NCBI GenBank assembly: GCA_021777225.1
Contig: JAJYDQ010000012.1
Coordinates: forward strand, 1-63,829
Length of the DNA stretch: 63,829 nt
Direction of reading: 5' to 3'
DNA from: Deltaproteobacteria bacterium
GTDB taxonomy: Bacteria > Desulfobacterota > Desulfomonilia > Desulfomonilales > Desulfomonilaceae
This document shows, piece after piece, positions 7,801 through 17,327 of the stretch. The position numbers and the translations under genes are program-made. The notes under the pieces were generated by a model. That model worked only from the letters and a program-made list of their open reading frames with translations, was not told where the DNA came from and searched no databases. How positions within the stretch are numbered: the first letter of the stretch is position 1; each line of letters starts with the position of its first letter.

Positions 7801-8937
7801 ATGTTTCAAATTCAATATAAACAGAAGTCCTTTGATGAACTCCTGATACACATTGCCGGTAGTGTTTCAGTGGAGGACGCTGTTTCTGTAAATAATGAGT
7901 TACTGGAAATACTGGAATCCCAGCCGTTAAAAAATGTCCAGCTCGATCTTGGTGGCCTGAGCTATCTAGACGGGGCGGGGATGGCCGTAATTCGTAACTT
8001 TGCCCGTAGCTGTAATAAGCTGCGGAACAGTATTACCCTTTTGAACATACCTTCTTCCGCAAAACGTTTCCTGGATAGAGATCAATTCCCAATCTATAAT
8101 GATAACAGTATCCTGGAAGGGATTGAGGATCCAGGCTTCGTTGAACAGATTGGCGAAGGGATGGTGAATCTCAAGCAAAATACTTATGACATCATAAGTT
8201 TTTTGGGGGGTATAGTTGACGCCTTTTCCTCAGGACTTCGCAGCCCAGGCTCTGTCAAATGGGAGGGATTTTTAAGACTGTTCGAAAAAGCGGGGGTCGA
8301 CGCTGTACCGATTGTAGTCATTTTAAGCCTACTCATGGGCGCTATCCTTGCATTTCAAGCTGCTATACAATTACGAAAATTCGGTGCGAACATTTTTGTG
8401 GCTGACTTGGTAAGCCTTTCGATTTGCCTCGAAATGGGGCCTCTGCTGACGGCTTTGATAATATCCGGTCGTTCCGGCGCGGGGTATGCGGCCCACGTAG
8501 GCTCCATGCAGGTTGCCGAAGAGATAGACGCCTTACGCGTTCTAGGAATAGATCCGTTTTTGTACCTTGTTGCCCCCAGAATACTGGCAGTGGCTCTGGC
8601 TGCGCCATGCCTTACAATTCTCGCTGATATCATGGGTGTGATAGGCGGTTGCTTGGTGGCTGGTTTTTCACTGGACGTGACGCCGACCGCCTATTTCAAC
8701 CAGGTCAAGAAGGTCCTGGAAATAAGCGACGTGCTTAAGGGCTTAATCAAGAGTCTGGTTTTTGGGGTGCAGATTGCCAGTATCGGTTGTCTCCGGGGAT
8801 TTCAGGTCAGGGGTGGCGCTGAGAGCGTGGGTTCGGCGACTACCTCAGCAGTTGTAACGTGCATATTCGTCCTGACGGTAACCAACGCGTTGTTTGCTGT
8901 TCTGTTTTATTATTTCCCACGAATCTGGTCTTTTTAG
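7801..8937 (+). CDS. mlaE: MlaE-type lipid ABC transporter permease with N-terminal STAS domain
   Basis: Residues 1 to about 100 form an STAS domain (LDLGGLSYLDGAGMAVIRNFA), equivalent to separate MlaB of E. coli. The rest is the MlaE permease with its family signature ELGP-like LEMGPLLTALIISGR and EEIDALRVLGIDP, plus several membrane helices. It works with the next genes to move phospholipids between inner and outer membrane. STAS-MlaE fusions are common in this phylum. No clear ribosome-binding site precedes the ATG. Confidence 0.93.
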   Translation: MFQIQYKQKSFDELLIHIAGSVSVEDAVSVNNELLEILESQPLKNVQLDLGGLSYLDGAGMAVIRNFARSCNKLRNSITLLNIPSSAKRFLDRDQFPIYNDNSILEGIEDPGFVEQIGEGMVNLKQNTYDIISFLGGIVDAFSSGLRSPGSVKWEGFLRLFEKAGVDAVPIVVILSLLMGAILAFQAAIQLRKFGANIFVADLVSLSICLEMGPLLTALIISGRSGAGYAAHVGSMQVAEEIDALRVLGIDPFLYLVAPRILAVALAAPCLTILADIMGVIGGCLVAGFSLDVTPTAYFNQVKKVLEISDVLKGLIKSLVFGVQIASIGCLRGFQVRGGAESVGSATTSAVVTCIFVLTVTNALFAVLFYYFPRIWSF

Positions 8938-8988
8938 ATTTTGAAATAAAGTCAAGTTATGAATAAATGACCTTTACATAAAAATGCC

Positions 8989-9753
8989 ATGTTAACCAAC
9001 GACTTTTCTGTTGCAGCAATTTCCGTAAGGAATGTTTCTGCGGGTTATGCTGAAGAAATAGTAATCCACGATGTTTCGTTTGATGTTTTCAAAGGCGAAG
9101 TGTTTGCTGTAATGGGTCGTTCTGGATGTGGAAAAACCACACTATTCAGGGCAATGGTAGGTTTGTTAAAACCACTGACAGGGGAAATCTATTATGGCGC
9201 CGAAAAAATGGAACCAATATCAGAACAGCCACAGTTGCACATATTGAGAAAACTGGGCGTCCTTTTTCAGTCGGGAGCCTTGTTCAGCTCTATGACTGTT
9301 GCCGATAATGTAGCTTTGCCTCTCCGCCAGTTCACTTCTTTGCCCAAAAACGTCATAGGAGAGCTGGTTTACCTGAAGCTTGAACTGGTTGGTTTATCTG
9401 ATTCTGCCAAGAAATTGCCTGAAGAATTGAGCGGTGGCATGCAGAAGAGAGTCGCTTTGGCTAGAGCTATGGCGCTGGACCCGGAAATCCTGTTTTTTGA
9501 TGAGCCATCAGCCGGACTTGATCCTCTTACGAGCGCCGAACTTGATCAAACTATCCTTGGCATCAATTCATCTATCGGTACTACAATTGTGGTAATAACC
9601 CACGAACTTAGGAGCGCGTTTGCAATAGCTAACCGGGCGATTCTGCTGGATCCAGTAGAAAAAACAGTGATAGCGGAGGGACCTCCAAGGGAACTTAAGA
9701 ACAGCGCTTCGGATCTAAGAATAAGAGCGTTTTTTAGGGGATACGCTGATTAA
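8989..9753 (+). CDS. mlaF: MlaF-type ABC transporter ATPase
   Basis: This is the ATP-binding subunit of the Mla/MCE lipid transporter. It shows Walker A GRSGCGKTT near residue 44, Q-loop FQSG, signature LSGGMQKR, Walker B ILFFDEPSAGLDP and the switch histidine in VITHE. The 254-residue length is typical. It lies 51 bases after the permease and before the MCE-domain gene, the standard E-F-D order. The cytoplasmic ATPase drives the MlaE permease. Confidence 0.94.
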   Translation: MLTNDFSVAAISVRNVSAGYAEEIVIHDVSFDVFKGEVFAVMGRSGCGKTTLFRAMVGLLKPLTGEIYYGAEKMEPISEQPQLHILRKLGVLFQSGALFSSMTVADNVALPLRQFTSLPKNVIGELVYLKLELVGLSDSAKKLPEELSGGMQKRVALARAMALDPEILFFDEPSAGLDPLTSAELDQTILGINSSIGTTIVVITHELRSAFAIANRAILLDPVEKTVIAEGPPRELKNSASDLRIRAFFRGYAD

Positions 9754-9939
9754 AACATAAAGTTTCAAGCGCATAGACAAGTATTGAGACTTAACAAAGT
9801 ATCGAGGCTACTGATTTCTGAAAAATTCATTAACTATGAAGCTGAAACAATTCTCACAGTGTGCTAATTGACGCTCATAATTGTTTTATGCGATTCACCC
9901 CGCAAGATATGCAGCCAAGGTAAACCTCGGGAGAACAAA

Positions 9940-10812
9940 ATGCGCAAGCAGTCAACAAAGTTTAAAATAGGCCTATTTCTCATTGCAATTTTGTTGTTGA
10001 CTGTCGCCATTCTGATCTGGTTGGGAGCTTCTAGATATTTTGAAGATTCCCAGACAGTGGTGGCTTATTTTTCTGAAAGCGTCCAAGGCCTGGAATCGGA
10101 CAGCCCTGTCAAATTCAGGGGCGTTCCTGTCGGTAGGGTAAAAAAAATCCGTATGGCGCCGGATGGTAGGCTGATTGAAGTTGTGATGGGACTTGACCGT
10201 AAATTTAAGGTCACTGATGACCTCGGAGTAAAAATGAATTTACTTGGGTTAACTGGTTTGAAATATCTGGAAATGGATTCTTTCAATAAAGATCAATATA
10301 AGGAACCGATTGAATTGGATTTCAAGCCTCGTTATAGAGTCATTCCTACTTATTCTTCCGACATCAAAGAAATAGGAGCCGCTCTGGAAAACGTCTTCCA
10401 AAAGCTCAAAGCCCTTGATATTGAAAGGATCTCAAACCATTTCTTGCGAGTTTCGTCCAAGCTTGACAAAATTCTATCAGATTCTAAAGTCGATAACATC
10501 GGCGCTGACGCAGCCGATGCAATACGTGAGATTAAAGACTCCGCCCGGAAACTTAACGATGACTTATCGAAGGCTCAATTAGGAAAGTCTTTGGCTAAAA
10601 CAATTGAGAAAACGAATGAGTTCTTGCAAGCTGGAACGGAAACAATTCGAAACACAGACAGGATGATTCGGAGAACAGATAATAATATTAGCTTGTTGAC
10701 TCAAAAATTAGATAGGAGTGCAGATAATTTGATTGATTTCACTAGAATGATCAAAAACAAGCCATCGAGTATAATCTTTGGTCCTGGAGAAAAAGGCAGC
10801 GAAGGTCGATAA
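9940..10812 (+). CDS. mlaD: MlaD-type MCE-domain substrate-binding protein
   Basis: One N-terminal transmembrane helix (KIGLFLIAILLLTVAILIWLG) anchors a periplasmic MCE domain (YFSESVQGLESDSPVKFRGVPVGRV), followed by a long helical tail of about 130 residues. MCE proteins form rings that pass lipids across the periplasm. The ATG at 9940 is preferred over an upstream TTG because it follows GGGAGAA and places the membrane helix at the N-terminus. The tail is rich in charged residues and is predicted to be coiled. Confidence 0.92.
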   Translation: MRKQSTKFKIGLFLIAILLLTVAILIWLGASRYFEDSQTVVAYFSESVQGLESDSPVKFRGVPVGRVKKIRMAPDGRLIEVVMGLDRKFKVTDDLGVKMNLLGLTGLKYLEMDSFNKDQYKEPIELDFKPRYRVIPTYSSDIKEIGAALENVFQKLKALDIERISNHFLRVSSKLDKILSDSKVDNIGADAADAIREIKDSARKLNDDLSKAQLGKSLAKTIEKTNEFLQAGTETIRNTDRMIRRTDNNISLLTQKLDRSADNLIDFTRMIKNKPSSIIFGPGEKGSEGR

Positions 10813-10960
10813 CGGAACCGCGTATTGATTCCCATTAATTGGGAGGTCAAGAAGAGCATATTGGAGTAAATTTCTTTTAACGCAATAAGTTTCAAAAACA
10901 GGCGCAATTCAAACGTTTTTAGCAGGTGACTTTTTTTTCTTGCTCGGATAGCCTGTGTAT

Positions 10961-11644
10961 ATGGTTCAACCTTGGTCGGAAAAAAAACTTGGGCTTAAAC
11001 AATATTTCTCAGATTTTCCCTATGACAGGAAATGGCCCGTTCTTTTACTGTTCGCTTTTGTAATCCCGTTTTATGGTTGCGCATTATGGAGTAAAGACTC
11101 TGTCGTCTTTCACGCCATCAATTATCCAGCCCCCAAGCCGACCAACGAATCAACCATTCCTGAAACCATAATGGTATATCGTTTTTTAATGGATTCTTCT
11201 GTTGACACACACTATCTTCTCATTTCGGACCAGAATTCTAAGAGTAAAGTTCTTACCAACCATGCTTGGACTGAAGATCCATCGGTTATGCTGACGGCAT
11301 TGGCGATCAGGGACTTGGAGTCTTCTGGAGCTTTTCAAAAGGCTGTTGATCAAACGAGTAATGTTCCCTATAGATACGCGTTGGAGGGAGCGATCAAGAA
11401 ATTCGAGGGAGTTGTTAACAAGGCCAAAGGTTCAGGTTTAATAGAGGTGGAAGTTAAGTTAATAGACTTTGAGCCTAGGTCAGTTGGTAAAAACCAATTG
11501 ATGAAAAAGGATTACGTCATAGAAACTCTAAGCGCTGACACAAGTCCAGAATCCTTGGTAAAAGCCCTAAAACAAGGCGCAAATGAATTGTCTGAAAAAA
11601 TAAGGAATGATGTGAGAAAATCCGTAACGCAAGATTCGCAATGA
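10961..11644 (+). CDS. ABC-type transport auxiliary lipoprotein of the Mla/MCE cluster
   Basis: An N-terminal hydrophobic stretch ends in FYGC (Cys about 40), a plausible lipoprotein signal although the segment before it is long. The body resembles the ABC_trans_aux/PqiC family (VYRFLMDSSVDTHYLLISD, then a Rossmann-like half). Such lipoproteins accompany MCE transporters and are thought to form the outer-membrane end of the path. It takes the place usually held by MlaC in enterobacteria. The start could be GTG 10955 or ATG 10961; both give nearly the same product. Confidence 0.75.
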   Translation: MVQPWSEKKLGLKQYFSDFPYDRKWPVLLLFAFVIPFYGCALWSKDSVVFHAINYPAPKPTNESTIPETIMVYRFLMDSSVDTHYLLISDQNSKSKVLTNHAWTEDPSVMLTALAIRDLESSGAFQKAVDQTSNVPYRYALEGAIKKFEGVVNKAKGSGLIEVEVKLIDFEPRSVGKNQLMKKDYVIETLSADTSPESLVKALKQGANELSEKIRNDVRKSVTQDSQ

Positions 11645-11675
11645 TTAATATGTTGTTTCATGCGAGAGGCGAAAA

Positions 11676-12029
11676 ATGAAACGTATCCTTGTTGTTGATG
11701 ACGAAAAACATATCTGTGAGCTTTACAAAATGGAACTCGAAGAGGAGGGCTATTCGGTTACTCTTGCCCACTCGGGCAAGGATGCCCTGAAACAGGTCGA
11801 TGGCGCTCCCCCCGATTTGATTGTGCTGGATATTCAAATGCCCGGAATGGATGGGATCGAGACTCTGGAAAAGCTCCTGGGTAAAGACAAGGGGATCCCT
11901 ATTATACTCAACACCGCTTACAGCCATTACAAAGACGATTTCACGACTTGGGGAGCTGACGCGTACGTAGTGAAATCGTCTGACACATCCAAACTGAAGG
12001 CTGAAATTAAAAGGTTGCTGCGCAAATGA
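11676..12029 (+). CDS. Single-domain response regulator coupled to glgC
   Basis: This is a stand-alone 117-residue receiver domain of CheY type. It has acidic-pocket residues D8/D9, phospho-acceptor D52 (LDIQMPGMDG), T80 and K100 in the expected places and no output domain. GAGAGGCG precedes the ATG. Its stop overlaps the glgC start by four bases (ATGA), which implies translational coupling. The receiver may act by protein contact, either on a kinase relay or on glycogen synthesis; this is inferred from gene order only. Confidence 0.93.
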   Translation: MKRILVVDDEKHICELYKMELEEEGYSVTLAHSGKDALKQVDGAPPDLIVLDIQMPGMDGIETLEKLLGKDKGIPIILNTAYSHYKDDFTTWGADAYVVKSSDTSKLKAEIKRLLRK

Positions 12030-13297
12030 ATCTGAAAAACGAAATGAAGGGTACTCTGTGCATACTCATGGCTGGTGGGAAGGGAGAACGTCTTTATCCC
12101 CTGACCAAGGCCAAGGCCAAACCGTCAGTCAGATTTGGCGGCATATACAGGATAGTGGATTTTACGCTGTCGAACTGTCTGAATTCCGACATAAGAAGAA
12201 TTTATGTCCTCACCCAATACCGCTCCGTTTCTTTGGACCGTCACATCCGATTGGGCTGGAACATTTTCAACCACGAACTGGGGGAATTCATTGAGTGTGT
12301 TCCTCCTCAACAAAGAAACGTCGACCGTTGGTACAGGGGAACAGCGGACAGCATTTACCAGAACATCTATATCCTTCAGAGAGAGCGTCCCAATAGGGTC
12401 CTAATTCTTTCCGGCGACCACGTTTACAAAATGAATTATAATGACATGCTGGCGTTTCACATAGAGAAGGGCGCTGATCTTACCGTAGCCGGAGTCGAAG
12501 CCCCTCGGGATGAAGCCAAAGCCTTTGGAGTAATTGGTTGTGATGATGATTTTCGTATTACGGACTGGGATGAGAAACCTGATAACCCCAAAGCTATTCC
12601 GGGGAAACCTGACAAATCTTTTGTATCTATGGGAGTCTACATTTTTAATACGGAAGCTTTGGTAAAAAATATCATGGAAGATGTTAAAGACCCCAGGTCT
12701 TCTCATGATTTTGGGAAAGACATAGTTCATAAAATGATATCATCAAATAAGGTGTATGTTCATAGTTTTAGAGAAGCAAACAACGAATCAGGAGCTTATT
12801 GGCGCGATATAGGAACATTGGACGCATATTGGCAGGCAAACATGGATCTGTGTTCGGAGTCACCATTGTGCAACCTTTACGATCAAAGTTGGCCCATAAG
12901 GACATACCAGGAACAGGTCCCGCCAGCGAAGATAGTGGCGTCTCAACCCGGCAGTCTTTGGGGTACCGGAGGGGCGCAGACAGTAAACTGCATAATATCA
13001 GGTGGTTGCATAGTTTCGGGAGCAAAGATTGTCCGATCGGCGCTTTCACATGGTGTAGTTGTCGAAGAAGGCAGCATGGTGGAAGATTCAGTTCTGTTGG
13101 ACAAATGCCGTATAGGCAAAGAGGCCAAAGTGAAAAAGGCCATTATTGATCATGAGGTTTATGTCCCGGATGGATTTATGATTGGCTATGACCACAAACT
13201 GGACCGACAGCGTTTTACCATTTCGCCGGATGGGGTAGTGGTGGTCCCCAATGGCATGAGTCTAGCCTCATCGAATGAGCCACAAGTTGCTGAATAG
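12026..13297 (+). CDS. glgC: Glucose-1-phosphate adenylyltransferase
   Basis: The enzyme makes ADP-glucose from ATP and glucose-1-phosphate, the committed step of bacterial glycogen synthesis. Visible are the nucleotide-binding loop GGKGERLYPLT, KPSVRFGG, WYRGTADSIYQN, the sugar-phosphate region SGDHVYKMNY and a C-terminal left-handed beta-helix with repeated hexapeptides. The 423-residue length is typical. It overlaps the preceding receiver gene by four bases. No other glycogen genes are in the window. Confidence 0.96.
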   Translation: MNLKNEMKGTLCILMAGGKGERLYPLTKAKAKPSVRFGGIYRIVDFTLSNCLNSDIRRIYVLTQYRSVSLDRHIRLGWNIFNHELGEFIECVPPQQRNVDRWYRGTADSIYQNIYILQRERPNRVLILSGDHVYKMNYNDMLAFHIEKGADLTVAGVEAPRDEAKAFGVIGCDDDFRITDWDEKPDNPKAIPGKPDKSFVSMGVYIFNTEALVKNIMEDVKDPRSSHDFGKDIVHKMISSNKVYVHSFREANNESGAYWRDIGTLDAYWQANMDLCSESPLCNLYDQSWPIRTYQEQVPPAKIVASQPGSLWGTGGAQTVNCIISGGCIVSGAKIVRSALSHGVVVEEGSMVEDSVLLDKCRIGKEAKVKKAIIDHEVYVPDGFMIGYDHKLDRQRFTISPDGVVVVPNGMSLASSNEPQVAE

Positions 13298-13352
13298 GCG
13301 GTCCAATTACAGAATCGTAGCAAGGTAGTCAAAAGGTTTCTAAGGGTTGAAT

Positions 13353-14123
13353 ATGCCTAAATTAATCATACAAAATCGACGAATTGGATACGGAAGCAAT
13401 CCTGTTGACTTTGACGCTTCCAAGACAACTTTGCTCTTTATTCCTGGTTCCGGTGGGGACAGGGAAGATTGGCGAGCCCAGATTGAGGGACTAAAAATGC
13501 CTGGCGCTGTCATGGCTTTAGAGCTTCCAGGGCATGGTAAGTCGGACCCACCGGGTGAAGATTCAGTTTCAATGTATGCCCATTGGGTGGAAATGTTTGT
13601 TGAAGGGTTAGGGCTCAAGAGCGTTATCGTCATGGGATGCTCTCTCGGTAGCGCTATCACTCAGTGGATAGCCCTACATCCTCAACCGTGGCTGGTCGCA
13701 ATAGGGTTGATAGGTTCAGGGGCCCGATTACGCGTATATCCCCCTATGCTCGAAGGACTTCTTCAGGAACCCGCCAAGGAACTCCTAACGTTGGCTGACA
13801 AATGTCTTTCAACTTCCTGCCCGGATTCGTTACGTCGATCAATGAGAGAAAAATATGGGAAATCAGATCCCCTGATCATCCACGGAGATCTAAGCGCGTG
13901 CGACCATTTTGACGTAATGAACATTGTCCATCAAATATCTGTTCCTACCCTTATAGTAGTTGGGCAAGAAGATGTGCTTACGCCGGTAAAATATTCCAGG
14001 TTTTTGGCTGACAAGATCAAAAAATCAAATTTGGTCATAATTCCAAATGCTGGCCACTTGGTTATGATGGAACGTCCCGATGATTTTAACTCAACAGTAC
14101 AACAATTTGTAAACGGTCTATAA
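13353..14123 (+). CDS. Alpha/beta-fold hydrolase
   Basis: This is a serine hydrolase of the alpha/beta superfamily with 256 residues. Features are an oxyanion/N-terminal strand region FIPGSGGDREDW, nucleophile elbow GCSLGS, an acidic residue in GQEDVLTP and catalytic histidine in NAGHLVMMERP. The substrate is unknown; esterase, lactonase or C-C hydrolase activities all occur in this family. ATG 13353 is chosen because AAGGG lies six bases upstream; TTG 13347 is less likely. It follows glgC by 55 bases and converges with the GGDEF gene. Confidence 0.88.
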   Translation: MPKLIIQNRRIGYGSNPVDFDASKTTLLFIPGSGGDREDWRAQIEGLKMPGAVMALELPGHGKSDPPGEDSVSMYAHWVEMFVEGLGLKSVIVMGCSLGSAITQWIALHPQPWLVAIGLIGSGARLRVYPPMLEGLLQEPAKELLTLADKCLSTSCPDSLRRSMREKYGKSDPLIIHGDLSACDHFDVMNIVHQISVPTLIVVGQEDVLTPVKYSRFLADKIKKSNLVIIPNAGHLVMMERPDDFNSTVQQFVNGL

Positions 14124-14192
14124 AAGTTCGGACTTAGTACGGTTTTTAATATTTGAAGAAAATATACAATGAAAAGTAGGTCGAAGTTGAAT

Positions 14193-15113
14193 TCAAGAAA
14201 GAAGTTCCCCCCCGAATTCAACTCTGTTCCTACCTAAATTTTTGGCTTTGTAAAGAGCCTCATCCGCCAGACCGATTATTGCGTCAGCATCCTGACTATC
14301 TTTTCCTCTTACCATAACAACTCCAAAACTCAGGGAAACGTTGAAGGACCCTTCTACGTTATTGATTGGGTTTTCCTGAAATGATCCCCGCAATCGTTCA
14401 GCGACATTTAATGCTTCCTGGGTGGAACAACTCGGCAGAACCAGAAGAAATTCTTCTCCGCCATACCTTCCCACCGCATCGTAAGGTCTTAACAAATGGG
14501 TCAACCTGTTTGCTGTTTGCCTCAAGACTTCGTCACCAGTCAGATGTCCATATGTATCGTTAATTTTCTTGAAGTGATCTATATCCGCCATGATAACCGA
14601 TACAGGGTTCATTTCCCGGAACCCTCTCGCCAATTCCCTATGGAGGATCCCCAATATCGCGTATCTGTTCCAGAGACCGGTAAGCGCATCATGACTAGCC
14701 TGAAATTCAGACTTTTCCAACGCTTTTAACAGATCTTCCTGCAATTGAACAATCCTAGTCGCTGCCCGAATTCTGACGCGAAGTTCCTGTGGCTCGAAAG
14801 GTTTGATAATATAGTCATCGGCGCCGGCTTCCATACCATCAACAATGTCTTCTTTACTACTTCTTGCCGTCAATAATATTATGTAGGTATAAGGTTTGGT
14901 TTCAAGTTTACGAATTTCACGGCTTAACGTAAGCCCGTCCATGCCAGGCATCATCCAATCCAGCACTACAAGTTTAGGAGAGCCCGTTCTGTTAATTTGC
15001 TCCCATGCCTGCTGCCCATCAGAGCAAACTACGAGTTCATGACCCCAATTCTTGAGTTGAGCCGCAAGGAGACGACGAGTTATAATGTCGTCTTCAGCTA
15101 TTAGAATTCTCAA
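14193..15113 (-). CDS. Response regulator with GGDEF diguanylate cyclase output
   Basis: An N-terminal receiver domain (AEDDIITRRLLA, acceptor Asp in LDWMMPGMDG, Lys in IIKPF) is joined through a short helix to a GGDEF domain. The active-site loop is YGGEEF, and an RPYD inhibitory site lies five residues before it, so it should make cyclic di-GMP and be product-inhibited. This layout matches PleD/WspR-like regulators with a single receiver. The cognate kinase is not adjacent. Length is 306 residues. Confidence 0.95.
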   Translation of the reverse strand: MRILIAEDDIITRRLLAAQLKNWGHELVVCSDGQQAWEQINRTGSPKLVVLDWMMPGMDGLTLSREIRKLETKPYTYIILLTARSSKEDIVDGMEAGADDYIIKPFEPQELRVRIRAATRIVQLQEDLLKALEKSEFQASHDALTGLWNRYAILGILHRELARGFREMNPVSVIMADIDHFKKINDTYGHLTGDEVLRQTANRLTHLLRPYDAVGRYGGEEFLLVLPSCSTQEALNVAERLRGSFQENPINNVEGSFNVSLSFGVVMVRGKDSQDADAIIGLADEALYKAKNLGRNRVEFGGELLS

Positions 15114-15194
15114 TTTGTCTGACTCCTTGTGACGAAGACCTTTGAGGCGCCGAATCGTGGCAAATATAAAATTAATGGAAAATTTTGAAAAAGC

Positions 15195-17033
15195 TCAGGT
15201 GGACAATGATTCGGTCTTGTCCGCCTGATTAAAATACTCCCTTATTTTAAGCACATCCCTTGAAGTAATTCCAGAAACATCTTCAAGCTGTTTGTCGGTG
15301 GCCTGCAAAACCCCTTTTAGACTTCCAAAAGTATTTAGTAGTAGAGTTCGCTTCTTTTGGCCAATCCCGGTAACATCATCGAGATTTGAACGTATCACTG
15401 ATTTAGTCCTTCGTTTGGTATGGAAAGAATGGGCATATCTGTGAGATTCGTCCCGGATCTTCATGATGGCCAAGAGGCTGACATCTCCATTAGGTAGAGA
15501 CAAGGGGTTCTTTCTGTTGTACGCGTATATTTTGTCACTTTCACCGGGGGCTCGACCTTTGGCGATAGAAATCACCGGGGGGCGACTTTCGGGAGCCAAA
15601 TCTTTCAGGGCCGCCACTGCAGCGTTGAGTTGAGATTTTCCACCATCGATAACCAGCAAATCCCCCAGTATGTCTTCTTCCGAATGACTGACTCGTCTTG
15701 AAATAACCTGGTTAATCATTCCCGGGTCATTCTGATCTTTGAAGTCACGTATTTTGAATTTTCTATACGCCGACTTCAATGGTTTACCGTCTAGGAACGC
15801 TACCTTTACGCCTACCGGCTCTACTCCACTAATATTCGAGATGTCATAGCATTCTATCAGGTTAAGAGAAGTATCTAATCTCAGTTTAGCCGCTAGGCGA
15901 TCTAATGCGTTTTCCGTGGATTTATTTTGTTTTTCGCGTTCTAATGACACACGGGCGTTTTTTAGCGCCAGTTCAATAAGCCTAGCCCTGGGACCTCGTA
16001 TGCCAACCCTGATGCTTACCTTAGATCCTCTCAGATCGGATAGCCATGATTCTATTATTTCTTGCCGCTCCAAATTCTTTTGAACAATAATTTCCGCAGG
16101 TACCGACGTAGCGTTGTAATAGAATTGCTTGATTGATGAATTAAGAACTTCATGTTTATCAATTGTTGAATTTCTGATGATGAAGGATTCCTCAGCCAGG
16201 AGATTTCCTTTTCTAAAAGATAATATTTCAATAACGTATGTGTCACCAGGCTCCTCAAGGACCGCAAAAACATCCTGATCTTTAAAATGGAAAAAAGAAA
16301 CATTCTGTTTTTGCAAAGTACGATCCACCGCATGAAGCCTGTCTCTTATTCGTGCGGCTTCTTCGAATCTGAGGTCCTCCGAGGCGTGCTCCATTTCCCT
16401 TTTAAGGGCTTTGGTCAACTCTTCGTTTTTCCCTTCAAGAAACAGGGAAACATTTTCAACCATTCTACGATATTCATTTTGGTCAAGATTGCCGGTACAG
16501 GGACATAAGCAACGATTAATCTGACAGTTAATGCAAGGCCTTTTTGTTGTCGCGATATGCCGGTCGGAACATTGTCTTAACGGGAAGATCTTCCGGATCA
16601 GGTTGAGAGTTATCCTTGCGTCACGGGCTGAAGAGTATGGGCCAAAATATTTGGCGCCGTCCGGTTTAATTTTCTGTGTCCTGATCAAGGTTAAGCGCGG
16701 ATAAGGATGCGCAATATTTAGCCTCAAGGAAAAAAAAGATTTGTCATCGCGCAAATTGACGTTGTATTTAGGGCGATGCTCCTTGATAAGGTTATTCTCC
16801 AGTAGGAGAGCTTCCTTTTCTGTTTCAGTAAGAATTGTCCGGATTTTTGAGATATGTTGGACGAGGAATCTTACCTTCGGGCGTTCATCCCCACTCTTTG
16901 AAAAATAATTTCTGACCCTGTTCCTGAGATTGGCCGCCTTTCCTACGTAAATAATTTTTCCATTGCTGTCTTCCATGAGGTACACGCCGGGACTGGTAGG
17001 AAGATTCTTAAGAAAGGTTTCATCTATCGGCAT
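15195..17033 (-). CDS. uvrC: Excinuclease ABC subunit C
   Basis: UvrC makes both incisions in nucleotide excision repair. The N-terminal GIY-YIG nuclease (SPGVYLMEDSNGKIIYVGKA) is followed by a cysteine cluster (CINCQINRCLCPC), a UVR motif for UvrB contact (EMEHASEDLRFEEAARIRD), the RNase H-like second nuclease (GVEPVGVKVAF..., DLLVIDGGKSQLNAA) and C-terminal helix-hairpin-helix motifs. Its 612 residues match the family. It is transcribed leftward, 81 bases before the GGDEF gene. Confidence 0.97.
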   Translation of the reverse strand: MPIDETFLKNLPTSPGVYLMEDSNGKIIYVGKAANLRNRVRNYFSKSGDERPKVRFLVQHISKIRTILTETEKEALLLENNLIKEHRPKYNVNLRDDKSFFSLRLNIAHPYPRLTLIRTQKIKPDGAKYFGPYSSARDARITLNLIRKIFPLRQCSDRHIATTKRPCINCQINRCLCPCTGNLDQNEYRRMVENVSLFLEGKNEELTKALKREMEHASEDLRFEEAARIRDRLHAVDRTLQKQNVSFFHFKDQDVFAVLEEPGDTYVIEILSFRKGNLLAEESFIIRNSTIDKHEVLNSSIKQFYYNATSVPAEIIVQKNLERQEIIESWLSDLRGSKVSIRVGIRGPRARLIELALKNARVSLEREKQNKSTENALDRLAAKLRLDTSLNLIECYDISNISGVEPVGVKVAFLDGKPLKSAYRKFKIRDFKDQNDPGMINQVISRRVSHSEEDILGDLLVIDGGKSQLNAAVAALKDLAPESRPPVISIAKGRAPGESDKIYAYNRKNPLSLPNGDVSLLAIMKIRDESHRYAHSFHTKRRTKSVIRSNLDDVTGIGQKKRTLLLNTFGSLKGVLQATDKQLEDVSGITSRDVLKIREYFNQADKTESLST

Positions 17034-17246
17034 ACAGTTTAAACCATGTCATGCGAAATTGTGCGCGCAATTTGGATTTGAATGGTCCAAAGAAGGCGGC
17101 ACGAGGCTTTTCTGATGAACCACCGAAAAAATATGAATAATGCGCATGAATTTTGAATAACTCTAAAACGCAAAAAAACAAACAACAAGATTGTAAAACT
17201 TAAAAAATTGAGAACATGGCGGCGCGAGGATCAAAAAAATATTAAA

Positions 17247-17274
17247 TTGATAACAGAGGTCATTTTTTGATAAT
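17247..17274 (+). promoter_or_regulatory. Candidate promoter for the HTH-porGDAB unit
   Basis: TTGATA (17247-17252) and GATAAT (17269-17274) are separated by 16 bases, within an AT-rich gap between uvrC and the HTH gene. It would start a transcript about 45 bases before the HTH gene and could drive the por genes, since no other promoter-like gap of size exists before porG. Confidence 0.42.
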
Positions 17275-17327
17275 AATTAATATTTGGCATATGATAGCAG
17301 GTCTGAAAAAATGTCTTTGGGACCAAC

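Noticed and set aside
7801-8937. STAS-MlaE fusion as a novelty
   Set aside because: This fusion is common in Desulfobacterota and is not unusual.
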